This document shows positions 1 to 10,206 of a stretch of 64,000 nucleotides of DNA, piece by piece. This DNA comes from Neoarius graeffei (Eukaryota; Chordata; Actinopteri; Siluriformes; Ariidae). The notes below the pieces were generated by a model. It was given only the letters and a program-made list of their open reading frames with translations. It did not search any database and was not told where the DNA came from. Where the stretch lies: NCBI RefSeq assembly GCF_027579695.1, contig NC_083582.1, positions 35,597,964 through 35,661,963 of the forward strand, read 5' to 3'. A program made the position numbers and the translations under genes. Position 1 is the stretch's first letter. Each line of letters begins with the position of its first letter.

Positions 1-417
1 CAACAAAGCAAAAAGAAGTGGACATATTCTCTCTCAAGTTCCCAGAATGTTTTTAATGCAGTGGGCACCACCCATCAATTCCCTGTTTTTACCAAGCACT
101 GCAATGCCTGTGGCAAAAGAAGTAATTTCTCCAGATGCTGCAGGTCAGCCACACAGCCTAGCCAGACCAGGTCAGTGCCAACTCTCACAGACTTCTTGCA
201 AAAGGGGATACATGCACAGAATTAATGAGGTAGAAACAGCAGAAACTCCACAATCCACTGATGTTCTCTATTATGTATGTGTTGACATGGCTTCAGAATG
301 AAGGGAAATCTTCACAAATTTGATTGCTACTCATAGTGGCCATCAAGTCAAGGTAAAAATACTGGGATAAAATGACCAAAGGGTTCAGAATGACTTCTCT
401 AAAACAGTAACCTTCAA
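1..417. other. non-coding, no feature recognised
   Basis: I see no conserved protein motif, splice-bounded exon or RNA gene here. The short open frames are typical of random sequence. The right end leads into SINE-related sequence. Confidence 0.5.
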
Positions 418-481
418 TGAGCTCACAAAAGTCAAAGTCCTTCCCATGCCACAAGGCGCATTGGGCAGCACCAATCTCCAT
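418..481 (-). repeat. truncated 3' part of the composite tRNA/5S SINE
   Basis: The plus strand carries an AAGTCCTTCC...CAAGGCGCATTGGG block that also occurs at the low-coordinate end of the complete copy at 32163-32670. On the minus strand it is the 3' part of that SINE, but the recognisable 5S-like core is missing. It lies directly beside a second copy of the same family in the opposite orientation, so the two are arranged divergently. It could be a 5'-truncated insertion or a rearranged copy. Confidence 0.5.
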
Positions 482-720
482 TTCTGTGGGTTGGCCTAGT
501 GGTTAGCATGTTCATCTCTCAACCAGGAGATCGCGAGTTCTACTTGTGGTTGTGTCATACCAAAGACCCTCATAAAAATGGTACCTACTGCCATCTGGCG
601 AGGCACCGCAATACAGATACAAGTAGGAAGTCAAACTCTTGCAGTTACCAGGGGACCAACCCCCCCACTGTAACCCAAGCTATGTAATAGGCAAGAGGCT
701 GAGCACTATGTAAACAGAGA
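482..720 (+). repeat. composite SINE, tRNA-like head copy
   Basis: A tRNA-like head begins with TGGCCTAGTGG, a good RNA polymerase III A box, followed by a degenerate B box (GCGAGTTCTAC). The body then matches the minus-strand copy at 32163-32670 through the stretches around GGTACCTACTGCC and GAGTCAAACTC-type sequence. The copy fades before the 5S-like segment, so its 3' end is lost or too diverged to see. No clear target duplication is visible. Confidence 0.55.
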
Positions 721-1189
721 AATGAGCTCACAGATGCCCATGATTGTATGTTACCATGATTGACCCTGAGGAGAGAGAAAGTCCTCAACAAAAGTCAACC
801 AGATGGCAACCAGATATCCCTCCCAACCAGATGGCACAGCCAATTTTGTTTCCTTGGCTCCCAGCAATGGATGGCTATAGCATTGCTGGAATTCAAACTT
901 GTAATCTCTAACAATAGGGTAAACACTTATATTATGCCACTCAGAAGCCCCAAATCAAGGAAATTAAGACTGTTAGGGATATACTGTAGATCTAGACTTT
1001 CTATCTGGAAAGTGTCGATTTCATGTTATAAATCAGAATGTCGAGCAATTTCTGGGACTCACAAATAGTGTCAATCTCAGCCTTGTCTATCTTGGAGTTC
1101 ATGTCTATGCAATATATGATGATGTTCCAGAACTCTCTGCATACAAGGATGTTTCACTGCAACACCATAGGCAAATGTCCTGTTGTTTA

Positions 1190-3030
1190 CCATAGGAATT
1201 TGGATAAGTCAGTGCAGCCAAGTATTTATGCTCCACGATGGGTGGAAATTGCAATAAAGGAAAAAGTCACCAAAGAGCTGGAGCACATGACATAGCTAGG
1301 TGTTTTTGCCCCTGTACAACAGGCCACTGAATTGGTCTTAGCTATGTTCGCTGCACAAAAAATTATGAGACAGTCCAGCTGTCAACCCATTCCTTCTTAA
1401 CAAAGCCCTCCTCAGGCCTCATTACCCAATAAGAACAGTAGAACAGGTTCTGATATTCACATCTCTGACATTCCCAAAGCTTAAATATATTTCAACAGGG
1501 AGTGAGCTGCTCCAGAGGTGCATGGAACAGCTCTTTGCGAGGTTTCCCTGTGAGACAGAAGTTGAAAATGAGCTCATCTGGGGCTACACCCTACATGAAC
1601 ATGATTAGTGTCTCCGTCAAGTCATGGACAGAGTAAGAGTTGTGGGTCTCAAGCTTAACCCTAACAAATGCCATTTCAGGGTCTCACAGGTATCATATAG
1701 GTCATCTCACTGACGAAGGCATCAAACCCAACATGCCCAGATAGAGGCTGTGCTTCTCATACTGCCACCTCATGATGTTCAGGTTTTTCAGAGGTTCCTG
1801 GGAATGGCAAACTATCTGTCCAAGTCCATCCCAAGCTACAGTGATGTGACTGGTCCATTGCACCAGCTTCTCCAGAATGACACACAGTGGTCATGGGAAG
1901 GACATCATATTGCCACATTCAACAAGATTAAAAAACTTCTAACAAGTCCACCACTGCTTCAGGCTTCAGTGTTCACCAACCTGTTGAGTTGTTGACTAAT
2001 GCATCACAACATGGGCTAGATACAGTCTGTAAGCCTGGAGCATTTGCCTCTGAAATAATGACTGACTCTCAAATTGGAAAAAGTTTCTGGCACTTGTCTT
2101 GGCCTGATTAAATTATCTGCTCTCCACTGAACATTCATGACTGAATATGATGTCATGACAAAACAAAAGTGCTGTCTTCCCAACGGGGGTGGCATGGTGG
2201 TGTAGTGGTTAGCACTGTTGCCTCACAGCAAGAAGGTCCTGGGTTTGAGCCCAGTGGCCGACGAGGGCCTTTCGGTGTGGAGTTTGCATATTCTCCCTGT
2301 GTCTGCATGGATTTCCTCTGGGTGCCCTGGTTTCCCCCACAGTCCAAAGACATGCAGGTTAGGCTAACTGGTGGCTCTAAATTGACCGTAGGTGTGAATA
2401 GCTGTTTGTCTCTATGTGTCAGCCCTGCGATAACCTGGTGACTTGTCCAGGGTGTACCCAGCCTCTCGCCTATAGTCAGCTGGGATAGGCTCCAGCTTGC
2501 CTGTGACCGTACACAGGATAAGCGGCTACAGATAATGGATGGACGGATGCTCCCAACAGGTCAAAGAATGCATACATATCACTTTGGCTGAACATCTATC
2601 ATGACCAGCTGTCCTGAATCTGATAAAAGTATGCCCCATGATCTCCATGAGAGATGAGCTGAAATGAAAGAATCCTTGCATCTCAATGACATTCCAGATC
2701 ACTCATGGGCTTTTGTGGCAGCCAACACTTTTTTGAGTGGCAGAGAAAAGAACATCTAGTCCAGATGGATTCATTTTCTGGCTGATATGAAAGTGATCAC
2801 CTACCTACCCTCACTATCACCATCGCAAAGCTCAAACAGCATTTTTTCTGTCTATGGGGTCCCATACAAGTTTTTCACTAACATAGCATAGCAATTCACT
2901 AGCAAGCAGTTCAGAACTTTGTCACAGCATGGGATTTGGGGATTTAATAATATTCCCTTATACCCACAGTTCAACAGTCTTGCAGAGCCATCATTTCACT
3001 GACTCATGTACATCAGTCTGAGTCCTCAGC
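1190..3030 (+). pseudogene. decayed Ty3/gypsy pol (RT, RNase H, integrase)
   Basis: Pieces of a Ty3/gypsy polyprotein follow in order, with stops and frameshifts throughout. About 1196-1300 encodes the start of reverse transcriptase (VQPSIYAPRWVEIAIKEKV). About 1400-1720 carries later RT pieces (LKLNPNKCHF). At 1750-1995 is the RT connection region (FLGMANYLSKSIPSYSDVTG). RNase H is broken by a V-SINE at 2186-2550. At 2840-3000 is an integrase core remnant (VYGVPYKFF...QFTSKQF...PQFNSLAEP) in which the expected catalytic Asp region is altered. The catalytic YXDD region is missing. A purine tract and possible LTR follow at 3157. Confidence 0.8.
2186..2550 (+). repeat. V-SINE (Mermaid/DANA type), GATGGATG-tail subfamily
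   Basis: A tRNA-derived head (GGTGTAGTGGTTAGCACTG, then GGGTTTGAGCCC) is followed by the conserved V-SINE core (GAGTTTGCAT...TTTCCCCCACAGTCCAAAGA) and a tail ending GATAATGGATGGA. It interrupts the RNase H region of a gypsy element. Both flanks carry TCCCAAC (2179-2185 and 2551-2557), a probable 7-bp target duplication. Confidence 0.9.
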
Positions 3031-3154
3031 ACCTGAACCTAAAGAAAAATGTATTTGGTCCAGTTAGAGCCTCTCAACCATGCTCACTGACTGTTATAGC
3101 CTAATGTTTTCTTTTATGATAGACATTTACTGTATGATCTATGTTTGATTTTAA

Positions 3155-3545
3155 GAAGGGGGGGGGTATTATGTTTGTAGCAGGTCAAACAAATAACAAA
3201 AAACACTCACACTGTAAAAAAAAATATTTGTTGTTTTAACTTAAAATTAGTGCAAGGGCTGCCTTAAAATTTTGAGTTCACTGGAATTCACATAGTAAGT
3301 TAAATTGTTGTGAACTTACTATATTAATTTCAGTGAACTCAAATTTTTAAGGCAGCCCTTAAGGCAACCCTTGCACTAACTTTTTTAAGTTAAAACAACA
3401 AATCATTTTTTACAGTGCACACACACATCACACTGTAATAAGCAGGTTGGTCAGCTAATAAAGAAAAGTGGTACTATCTTCTTTTAACAATGAATCTGCA
3501 TCTTCTCTCCTGAAAGCCATTCACAGTTGTTTCACAGGTTTTGAC
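3155..3545 (+). mobile_element. polypurine tract and putative 3' LTR of the decayed gypsy element
   Basis: After the integrase remnant there is AAGAAGGGGGGGGG followed shortly by TGTTTGTAGC, the usual order of a polypurine tract and an LTR beginning with TG. An AATAAA signal lies near 3457 (GCTAATAAAGAAAAG). A palindromic MITE at about 3213-3418 splits the putative LTR. The right border is not defined and no 5' partner LTR is in the window, so the call rests on order and motifs only. Confidence 0.45.
3213..3418. mobile_element. palindromic MITE (CACTGTAAAAAA termini)
   Basis: The two halves are near-complete reverse complements. The left half runs CACTGTAAAAAA...TTGTTTTAACTT...GTGCAAGGGCTGCC, and the right half mirrors it to end TTTTTTACAGTG. 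The whole transcript would fold into one long hairpin. There is no coding sequence. The target duplication is unclear because the flanks are CA-rich, so the superfamily is not assigned. Confidence 0.75.
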
Positions 3546-3799
3546 AAGCTATGCAGAAATCCTCCGCTTTGCTTTGTGAAATATTTATGCATTGCTTATG
3601 AATGTGTCATAAAGGTCCAATGTAGGTACCATTCACATAACATTTAAGTTCCTTAGTGTTTCTCCAGGTAGTGTCATAGACATGTGACTGATTTTAAATT
3701 CATAAATCTTCTGAAAGATTAATATTTTTAAAAAAATGCATTTTCATGAAATGTGTTGCTCAGTAACATGACAAGCTGCTTTTTTTCTATTAGCAACTG

Positions 3800-4053
3800 T
3801 ACACTCTCAGAAAATAAAGTACATTATGGTACCTTTAGGGGTACAACAACTTGCCACTGAGGTAGTACCCTCAAAGGTACTTATTTGTCCTGTTTATATA
3901 TTGTTTGGGAACATATATGTACCATTTGGGCCCTACAAAAGGTACACATATTTACCTTGAGATCCAATAATAAGCCCTAGGGAGTACATTAGTGTAGACT
4001 GTACCTTGAAGGACAGAACTGGACTCCTACTGTACCCCTATTTCTGACAGTAT
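3800..4053. mobile_element. MITE with TA duplication (mariner-type)
   Basis: It starts TACACTCTCAGAAAATAAAG and ends CCCCTATTTCTGACAGTATA, imperfect inverted termini flanked by TA. Internal GGTACC-like and GTACC blocks recur in both orientations. At about 250 bp with no coding capacity it fits a non-autonomous mariner/Tc1-type element. Confidence 0.6.
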
Positions 4054-4146
4054 AGGAGGGAATTATGGGTATGGGGCAATTAGCTGTGGAGGGTATTGGT
4101 AGGTGCAGAGGGAAATGGCGGGGGAGAAATTGAGGAGCTGGGGCAA

Positions 4147-5628
4147 ATACAAATGCAAATCAGAAAAAGTTGGGATGGTATGTTGCAATTGAAATTAAAA
4201 CTGAAAACACTGATTTGTAAATCATCTTTTAACTGTCTTGCACTCAACACAATATAACATATTATTTGATTTTTTTACCTCATTATTTTTTTTCTCAAAA
4301 TAAACATATTTCAATTATGATTCTTGCAACATATTTAAAATAGGTGGGACAGTAAAGTATTTACCACTTTATAACGTATCCATTCCTTCTCACAACACTT
4401 AAAAGATGTTTAGGGACTAAACATTTTGGGTGTTATTTTGTCCCATTCTTTCTGCAAACAGGTCTTAAGGTGTATGACAGTATGGGGTTGTCATTGTCAT
4501 ATTTTTATTTCAAAATTCACCACACATTCTCTATTGGGGACAGAGGGGACAGACACACTCTTCTTCCACAGCCATGCCTTTGGAATATGTGCAGGATGTG
4601 GTTTTGGATTGTCATGTTGAAATATCCTGAGAAAAGATATCATTTTTATGCATTAATGCTCCATCACAGAAGTGTAAGTTACCTTTGCCAAGGGCACTGA
4701 CACACCCATACCATGACAGACCCTGGCTTCTGGACTTATTGCTGGTAACAGTCTAGATTATCCTTTTTGTCTTTGGTCCAGAGAACAAGGTATACATTTC
4801 TTCCAAATAGACCTGGAATACTGATTCATCTGACAACAATACATGTTGCCATGCTTCCATCCCAGAGGCCTCAGAGCCCAGAGAAGCCGACAGTGTTTTT
4901 GGACACAGTTAACATAAGGCTCTCTTTTTGCACAGTAAAGTTTTAACTGGCATTTGGGGATGTAACCCTGTATTGTAGTGCTTGACAAAGGTTTGCCAAA
5001 GTAATCCCAAGCCCATGTGGTTACGTCAGTTTGAGATGAATGATGGTTCTTGATGCAATGCTGTCTGAGGGATTGGAGATCATGGATGTTTAGCTTTGTC
5101 TTGTGCCCTTGCCTTTTACACACCAAAATTCCTCCAGATTCCTTGAATTATTTAATGACATTATGCACCATACATAGTGAAATATCCAAATCCCTTCCTA
5201 TCTTTCTTTGAGGAACATTGTTTTTAAACATTTCAATAATTTTTTCATGCATTTGTTGAGAAACTGGAGATCCTCAGCCCATCTTTGCTCCTCAAAGACT
5301 AGACCAAATCATGATTACAATCACCTGTTGACATCACCTATTTCAAATCACATCATTATTTAATTGTTTTACCTCATTACAAGCCCTAAATTGTCCCCAT
5401 CACACCATTTTTTTTTTGGGGGGGGGGGGGGGGGGGCGGCATGTGTTGCAGGCCTGAAATGCAGGAATGGATGTATATTAATAAATGAAATGAAGTTGAC
5501 CAGAAAAAAACAACATGAAATATCTTGGGTTCATTCTGTCTGCAATTCAATACAAGTTTTGAAATCACTGCTTTCTTTTTTTCCCCTTTTTTATTTGCAT
5601 GTTCCATACCATCCCAACATTTTGTAAT
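4147..5628 (-). mobile_element. decayed Tc1-like transposon
   Basis: Terminal sequences AAATCAGAAAAAGTTGGGAT (left) and ATCCCAACATTTT (right) are diverged Tc1-type inverted termini. Inside, on the minus strand, 4758-5126 encodes a Tc1 transposase segment including QSLRQHCIKNHHSS and CQLKLYCAKREPYVNC, similar to the better copy at 14968-15990. The catalytic triad is not intact. A long T/G homopolymer lies at 5408-5436. Confidence 0.75.
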
Positions 5629-5721
5629 AGTGGCTGTGTGGGAAATTAGCTTTGGGCAGAATAGACTATCTACTGCAGTCTATTCTGCCCAAAGCTAATT
5701 TACCACACAGCCACAATTACA
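5623..5721. repeat. 44-nt-arm near-perfect hairpin
   Basis: The left arm (5623-5666) and right arm (5678-5721) are reverse complements with about two mismatches, separated by an 11-nt loop. The arms contain TTTGGGCAGAATAGAC and its complement. Tc1-type terminal fragments lie on both sides: ATCCCAACATTTT before it and ACAACCCCAAATCAG after it. This could be a tiny foldback element or an inverted duplication at a transposon end. Confidence 0.8.
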
Positions 5722-5751
5722 ACCCCAAATCAGAAAAAAAAAATTGGGAAA

Positions 5752-5754
5752 GAA

Positions 5755-5810
<56 letters not shown>

Positions 5811-5812
5811 AG
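5752..5812 (+). repeat. (GAAA)n microsatellite
   Basis: About 15 tandem GAAA units directly follow a Tc1-terminus-like stretch. A (GT)n/(GTGC)n run follows at about 5920-5950. Confidence 0.95.
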
Positions 5813-5949
5813 TGATTTCTAAATTTCCTTTGAGAGAAGTATTGGTTAGCTTGGGGGCAGTTTTGTGGGCATGCAAGAAATCAGTTATGTGAGGGTATTT
5901 GTAGGATTGGTCCTAATTGTGTGTGTGTGTGTGTGCGTGCGTGCGTGCA

Positions 5950-7080
5950 CACCTGCTACATGGAAACCACAGTGTAGATCTGTCCATAAAGCCCACACTC
6001 TTATAGAATATATGTCTGTACCAAGTTTTTGTGGTTCTATGTCAGAAGCTGTGTCGTGAAAAATTAATATTCTCTTCTTTGCAAGTAGAATAAGAAGAGG
6101 AAAAATTAATAGTATATTTGCACTGTTGTACTAACATAATACTCATAAAAATAACAAGAAGAAGAATTAGAAGAAGATTAAGAGCTTTGGCAAGCCAACA
6201 TGAATATAAAACCCTTCACTGTGGCTTATTACGTGTCAAAATGGAGCTTGAATGGTCTCAAGGGAGCTGATATGGTGCCAGCACACCGTATTTGAAGTTT
6301 CTATCAAACTACAGTTGAAATTCAAACTCTTTTTTTCATTCTCTTGACAAATCAATTTATTGGTTAGATAAATACATTTTATTCTCTTCATCCCTGGAAG
6401 TCAATATGTCTTGTTTTCTGTGAGTAGTAGCAGAGAAATGAAAAACTTTGAAATTGTCTGTTGCTCTCTAGTTATAGGAATTACATTATGTGTTTTGGCA
6501 TACTGGTATATTGGATTGTAGCTTAATGGATGCATTTTTTCCCCCCAAGTGGTAATTCACTATATGTATGTTATGAAGCAGAGCCAATATGTGATGTGGT
6601 CTTTGCCTGTCATTTATTATAACCCATCATATAGCTATTATATAATCACTAATAATGTCTCTCATATAATGTCATTACTTTTGGTACTTAACAGTATGAC
6701 TCTTAGGAGTTATGATTGTTTTTGCCCAATCTCATGTTACATTGTACAATTAAATGAAGAATAATTACATAAGAGTATGTTGTTATAATCAAATGTTGTC
6801 AAAGTTTTCAATGGCAGCGCAGTAAGTGGAGGACTTTGTTGGCCACCTTGTGTTCAAATGTACACTATAAGTGAATAATGTAATAGATGGAATAGTTGGA
6901 TAAAATAACATTAGTAAAGTGTTCAAAAATTAAATGATGGGTTCTTGTTTCAAAAGGAATGATGCAGTGGAATCAAAAACAATTTAATTCATTGTTGGAG
7001 GAGATGGAAAGATTTGGAAAGAGTTGGATAAGGTTTGGTAAATTGCATTTTGTAAAAATAAAGGTATAGGCTGTCATATA
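5950..7080. other. AT-rich non-coding stretch
   Basis: No conserved protein, splice-bounded exon or RNA gene is recognised. Only short AT-rich open frames occur. Confidence 0.5.
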
Positions 7081-7089
7081 ATAATAATA

Positions 7090-7451
7090 ATAATCTCATT
7101 ATCTCTAGCCGCTTTATCCTGTTCTACAGGGTCGCAGGCAAACTGGAGCCTATCCCAGCTGACTGCGGGCGAAAGGCAGGGTACACCCTGGACAAGTTGC
7201 CAGGTCATCACAAGGCTGACACATAGACACAGACAACCATTCATATCTACGGTCAATTTAGAGTCACCAGTTAACCTAACCTGCATGTCTTTGGACTGTG
7301 GGGGAAACCGGAGCTCCCGGAGGAAACCCACACGGACACGGGGAGAACATGCAAACTCCACACAGAAAGGCCCTCGCCGGCCACGGGGCTCGAACCCGGA
7401 CCTTTTTGCTGTGAGGCAACAGCGCTAACCACTACACCACCGTGCCGCCCC
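7090..7451 (-). repeat. V-SINE, GATGAG-tail subfamily
   Basis: The full V-SINE order is present on the minus strand. The head reads GGCGGCACGGTGGTGTAGTGG near 7450, the core includes CAGTCCAAAGACATGCAGG, and the tail ends TAGAGATAATGAG near 7092. It is CpG-rich and little diverged, which suggests a younger subfamily. The low-coordinate flank is an (ATA)n run, so a target duplication cannot be read. Confidence 0.9.
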
Positions 7452-8127
7452 TTATAAGAAGAAGAAGAGCTGGTTTTATCAAGCCAACATAAATGTAGAT
7501 CATATGTATTATTAATACTGACTGAGAATCATTTGAATGATTGGTACTGTACTTGATCTCATCAGAACATAGAAATACTGAATATTTGTCACTAAAAGAT
7601 GCATGGACCTATGCACTGCATGATTTTGATACCTTTATCTCCATTACAAAACCATGGATCATGTTTATATTAGGGGTTCTTTTAATTCACATTCAACATG
7701 TAGTCAAATAACTGACACTTACTTAAAACCCCCTGAAGGGAACATTCACAATCAAACTCACAGCACCAACTCTATAGTGAGTTAATGCTGTACAGCATTT
7801 GCCTGCTGTCTTCCTGAGGGGCTCAATATCATTTTGTCCCAGACAGTTGACATTTTTCTGTTTTTGGCAGCTGAGAAATGAGAAGGTTCCTCAATCATAG
7901 TACCCGCCAGAAACTGTATTTCAATATAAATTTGGATGAAATTGTTACCTGCATAGGGTGGCACAGTGATTATTGGCTGCAGCTTTCCCCGTAACACCAA
8001 AAGATAAGTGGTATAGATAACGGATGGAAGGGTTACCAGAATTGTGTGCTGCAAGTGAAATTGTGCATCTCAAAATCATTTGTTTCCAAATGTAAACCAC
8101 TGCATTTTGGAAGAATTGCAACAACAA
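7452..8127. other. non-coding, with a possible deleted V-SINE remnant at 7957-8031
   Basis: No gene is recognised. At 7957-8031 a V-SINE-like head (GGGTGGCACAGTGATTA) lies only a few tens of bases from a V-SINE-like tail (GATAAGTGGTATAGATAACG). That would be a copy lacking its whole core. It is too short to be sure. Confidence 0.35.
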
Positions 8128-8303
8128 ATGCATAGTTTAATGGTTAGAGAAGCAGCTTTGGGACCAAAAGGCCACCAGTTTGATTCCCTGGACCAGCAGG
8201 CTGAAGTGCCCTTGAGCATGACACTTAACCCCCAACTGCTCCCAGGGCTGCTCTAGGTATTTTGTACATTGCTCTGGATAAGAGCGTATGCTTAATGTAT
8301 AAA
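8128..8303 (+). repeat. tRNA-derived fish SINE
   Basis: The head has a polymerase III A box (TAGTTTAATGG) and B-box-like AGTTTGATTCC. The body has AAGTGCCCTTGAGCA...CACTTAACCCC, and the tail CTCTGGATAAGAGCGTATGC is typical of a common teleost SINE. It is about 175 bp and moderately diverged. Confidence 0.8.
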
Positions 8304-8739
8304 ACACATTTACTCAGTATCTAATGAGGACAAGAGTGTGTGTTATGTGGTGTGTTAAGCCTTAGATACTTTCATCATACATCACAAAATGGAAAACATG
8401 AACATGCCAGTGAATTAATGAAAAAAAAATACAGGCCAGAACTTACGGATAGTTTAAAAGCTACAATGTACTCGACTGAGGAGGCTGTTGTGTTCCTTCC
8501 ATGCTCAAGAAGAATTTATTAAAATGGCACAACTGATTCCCAAACACAAAATGGTCCAGCATGCAAGGGTCAAAACACATTTGGGATAAAACCAGTGGAT
8601 AATCCAGAGAGTACTTAGAGAAGGTCACATTAAAACTCCCTTGGCATAGTTATGGGCAGCCAGCCATATCAATTGCCTGAGCACAAAAGAAATTGGTTCA
8701 GGAGTAATTAGGAAAAATACCAAAGAAGGGAAGAATAGA

Positions 8740-9430
8740 GAAGTCATGCAGTGATTGGAACAGCCGCATTGTGCTTATGCCCAAGCTGGATGAGGCTGTC
8801 TGTTTCTGTGTGGACTTCGACAAGATGATAGCTATCCCATGCTTCCTACTGATGAGCTCCTGGATTGGCTGGGTGCAGTTTTTTTTTTTTGACCCTGGAA
8901 TTGACTAAGGGCTACTGGCAGATTCCCTTGTCTCCAAAGCCCAAGGGGGAATGGCTTTCTTCACACTGTTTGGTTCATACCAATTTGTCCCTCTTCACTG
9001 AATTCTACACCCTATTTACATGATATAATGATCTTTATAAAGAAAGGCAGCAACATATGCAATTCTATGGGGATGGGTGAATATACAGTATCTCAGTCAT
9101 TTTCCCAAAATGATAAGGCTGCTACAATTATGGCCTATCTGTGAACAAAAACCAAAAAGGAGTTGAGACCCTTCCTTGGCTAGCAGACTATTATCATAGG
9201 CTTATGACTAATTATTTGGACCTTGCCAGCCCACTAAGTGGTGTTATTAAAGATGGACCACCAGATCCGGTCCAGCTGTCAGAGTAGTGCTAAAGCAGTT
9301 CTCACTGGGGTCCACCAGCTTCAATCCTCAGATTTACTGTTGCATTGGACAGAGAGCTGAGGACCATTCTATCCTCAGTGCAAGAGGAGCACCAACACTG
9401 TATGTTGGTACAGGTATATGCTGTACAGAT
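8740..9430 (+). pseudogene. second decayed Ty3/gypsy pol fragment
   Basis: Reverse transcriptase pieces are readable: SDWNSRIVLMPKLDEAVCFCVDF near 8755, then LPTDELLDWLGA and LTKGYWQIPLSPKPKGEW around 8850-8960. At about 9150-9200 a KKELRPFLG-type connection motif follows. A poly-T run at 8879 and several stops and frameshifts break the frame. The catalytic YXDD is missing. No LTRs are visible. It belongs to a different family from the intact element at 34.5-39.8 kb. Confidence 0.75.
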
Positions 9431-10206
9431 GTCCATTTGAGAACCAAAATACAGCACAATTTTAAAAGTGTATTTAGCCATCAGGTGGGTGGTTCCTACT
9501 CACTGTTACTACTAATAAAGGCACTTTTTCATACTCTGTTTGAGCTATACTCCCCTGCAGTGGCTTCACTGCATGAAGGATGCAAATGCACAGTTCACAG
9601 TGGTCCATAAGCTGATGATGGTATTCACTAACTTGCTGGGAAGAAAGTGTTCGAGTTAGAAGAGAAGCATAGCACATCTGAGCCTGTGCTGATTTATGTG
9701 GTTTCTGAGTTTATTTTTTTCTCTCACTCTTTCTCTGACAATGCTGCCAGCACTGAAAAGACAAAGAGTATCTTAAGAAGTGGAGAGTCAACTGGAAGGC
9801 TGCTATTTTGTTTCCTTTTCCTTTGAGTTATGGTCATACAATTGCACCACATCTGGGTTGTAGCAAACATTAATAAAATTCAAGTACAACTTCAAAGCCT
9901 ACTCAAGTCTGCTGTGTTCTCTGAGTGAGGTGCTACCAATTTTTTTTTTTTTACATTATGCTGTAGCACCTCCAGGTCTATTACATTGTATTTCAAAAGA
10001 TCTATGAGGCAATCAGAACACAGCTCTGCAGAACACAGTGGTAGCTCCACAAGCCAATCACAATACAGCAGGCAGCTCCAACATATTTGCATTTCTTTTT
10101 TTTCTTTGCTTCTAAAAGGATTATTTGGTAAATCCGTATCTGCCACTCCCAAAGTTCCAAGCAGATATAATGAGCCTTCTCTCATTTTTACTTTTTGCCA
10201 GTCTTT
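9431..10206. other. non-coding, no feature recognised
   Basis: The early part may be residual gypsy RNase H sequence that I cannot confirm. The remainder shows only short random open frames and poly-T and poly-A runs. Confidence 0.4.

Noticed and set aside
47..301. 84-codon frame at the left edge
   Set aside because: No motif or start context of note, length expected by chance, neighbourhood is SINE and retroelement debris.
5752..5812. Short tandem units as a CRISPR-like array (also 19662 and 24361)
   Set aside because: These are 4-bp microsatellites without spacers, in a vertebrate context.
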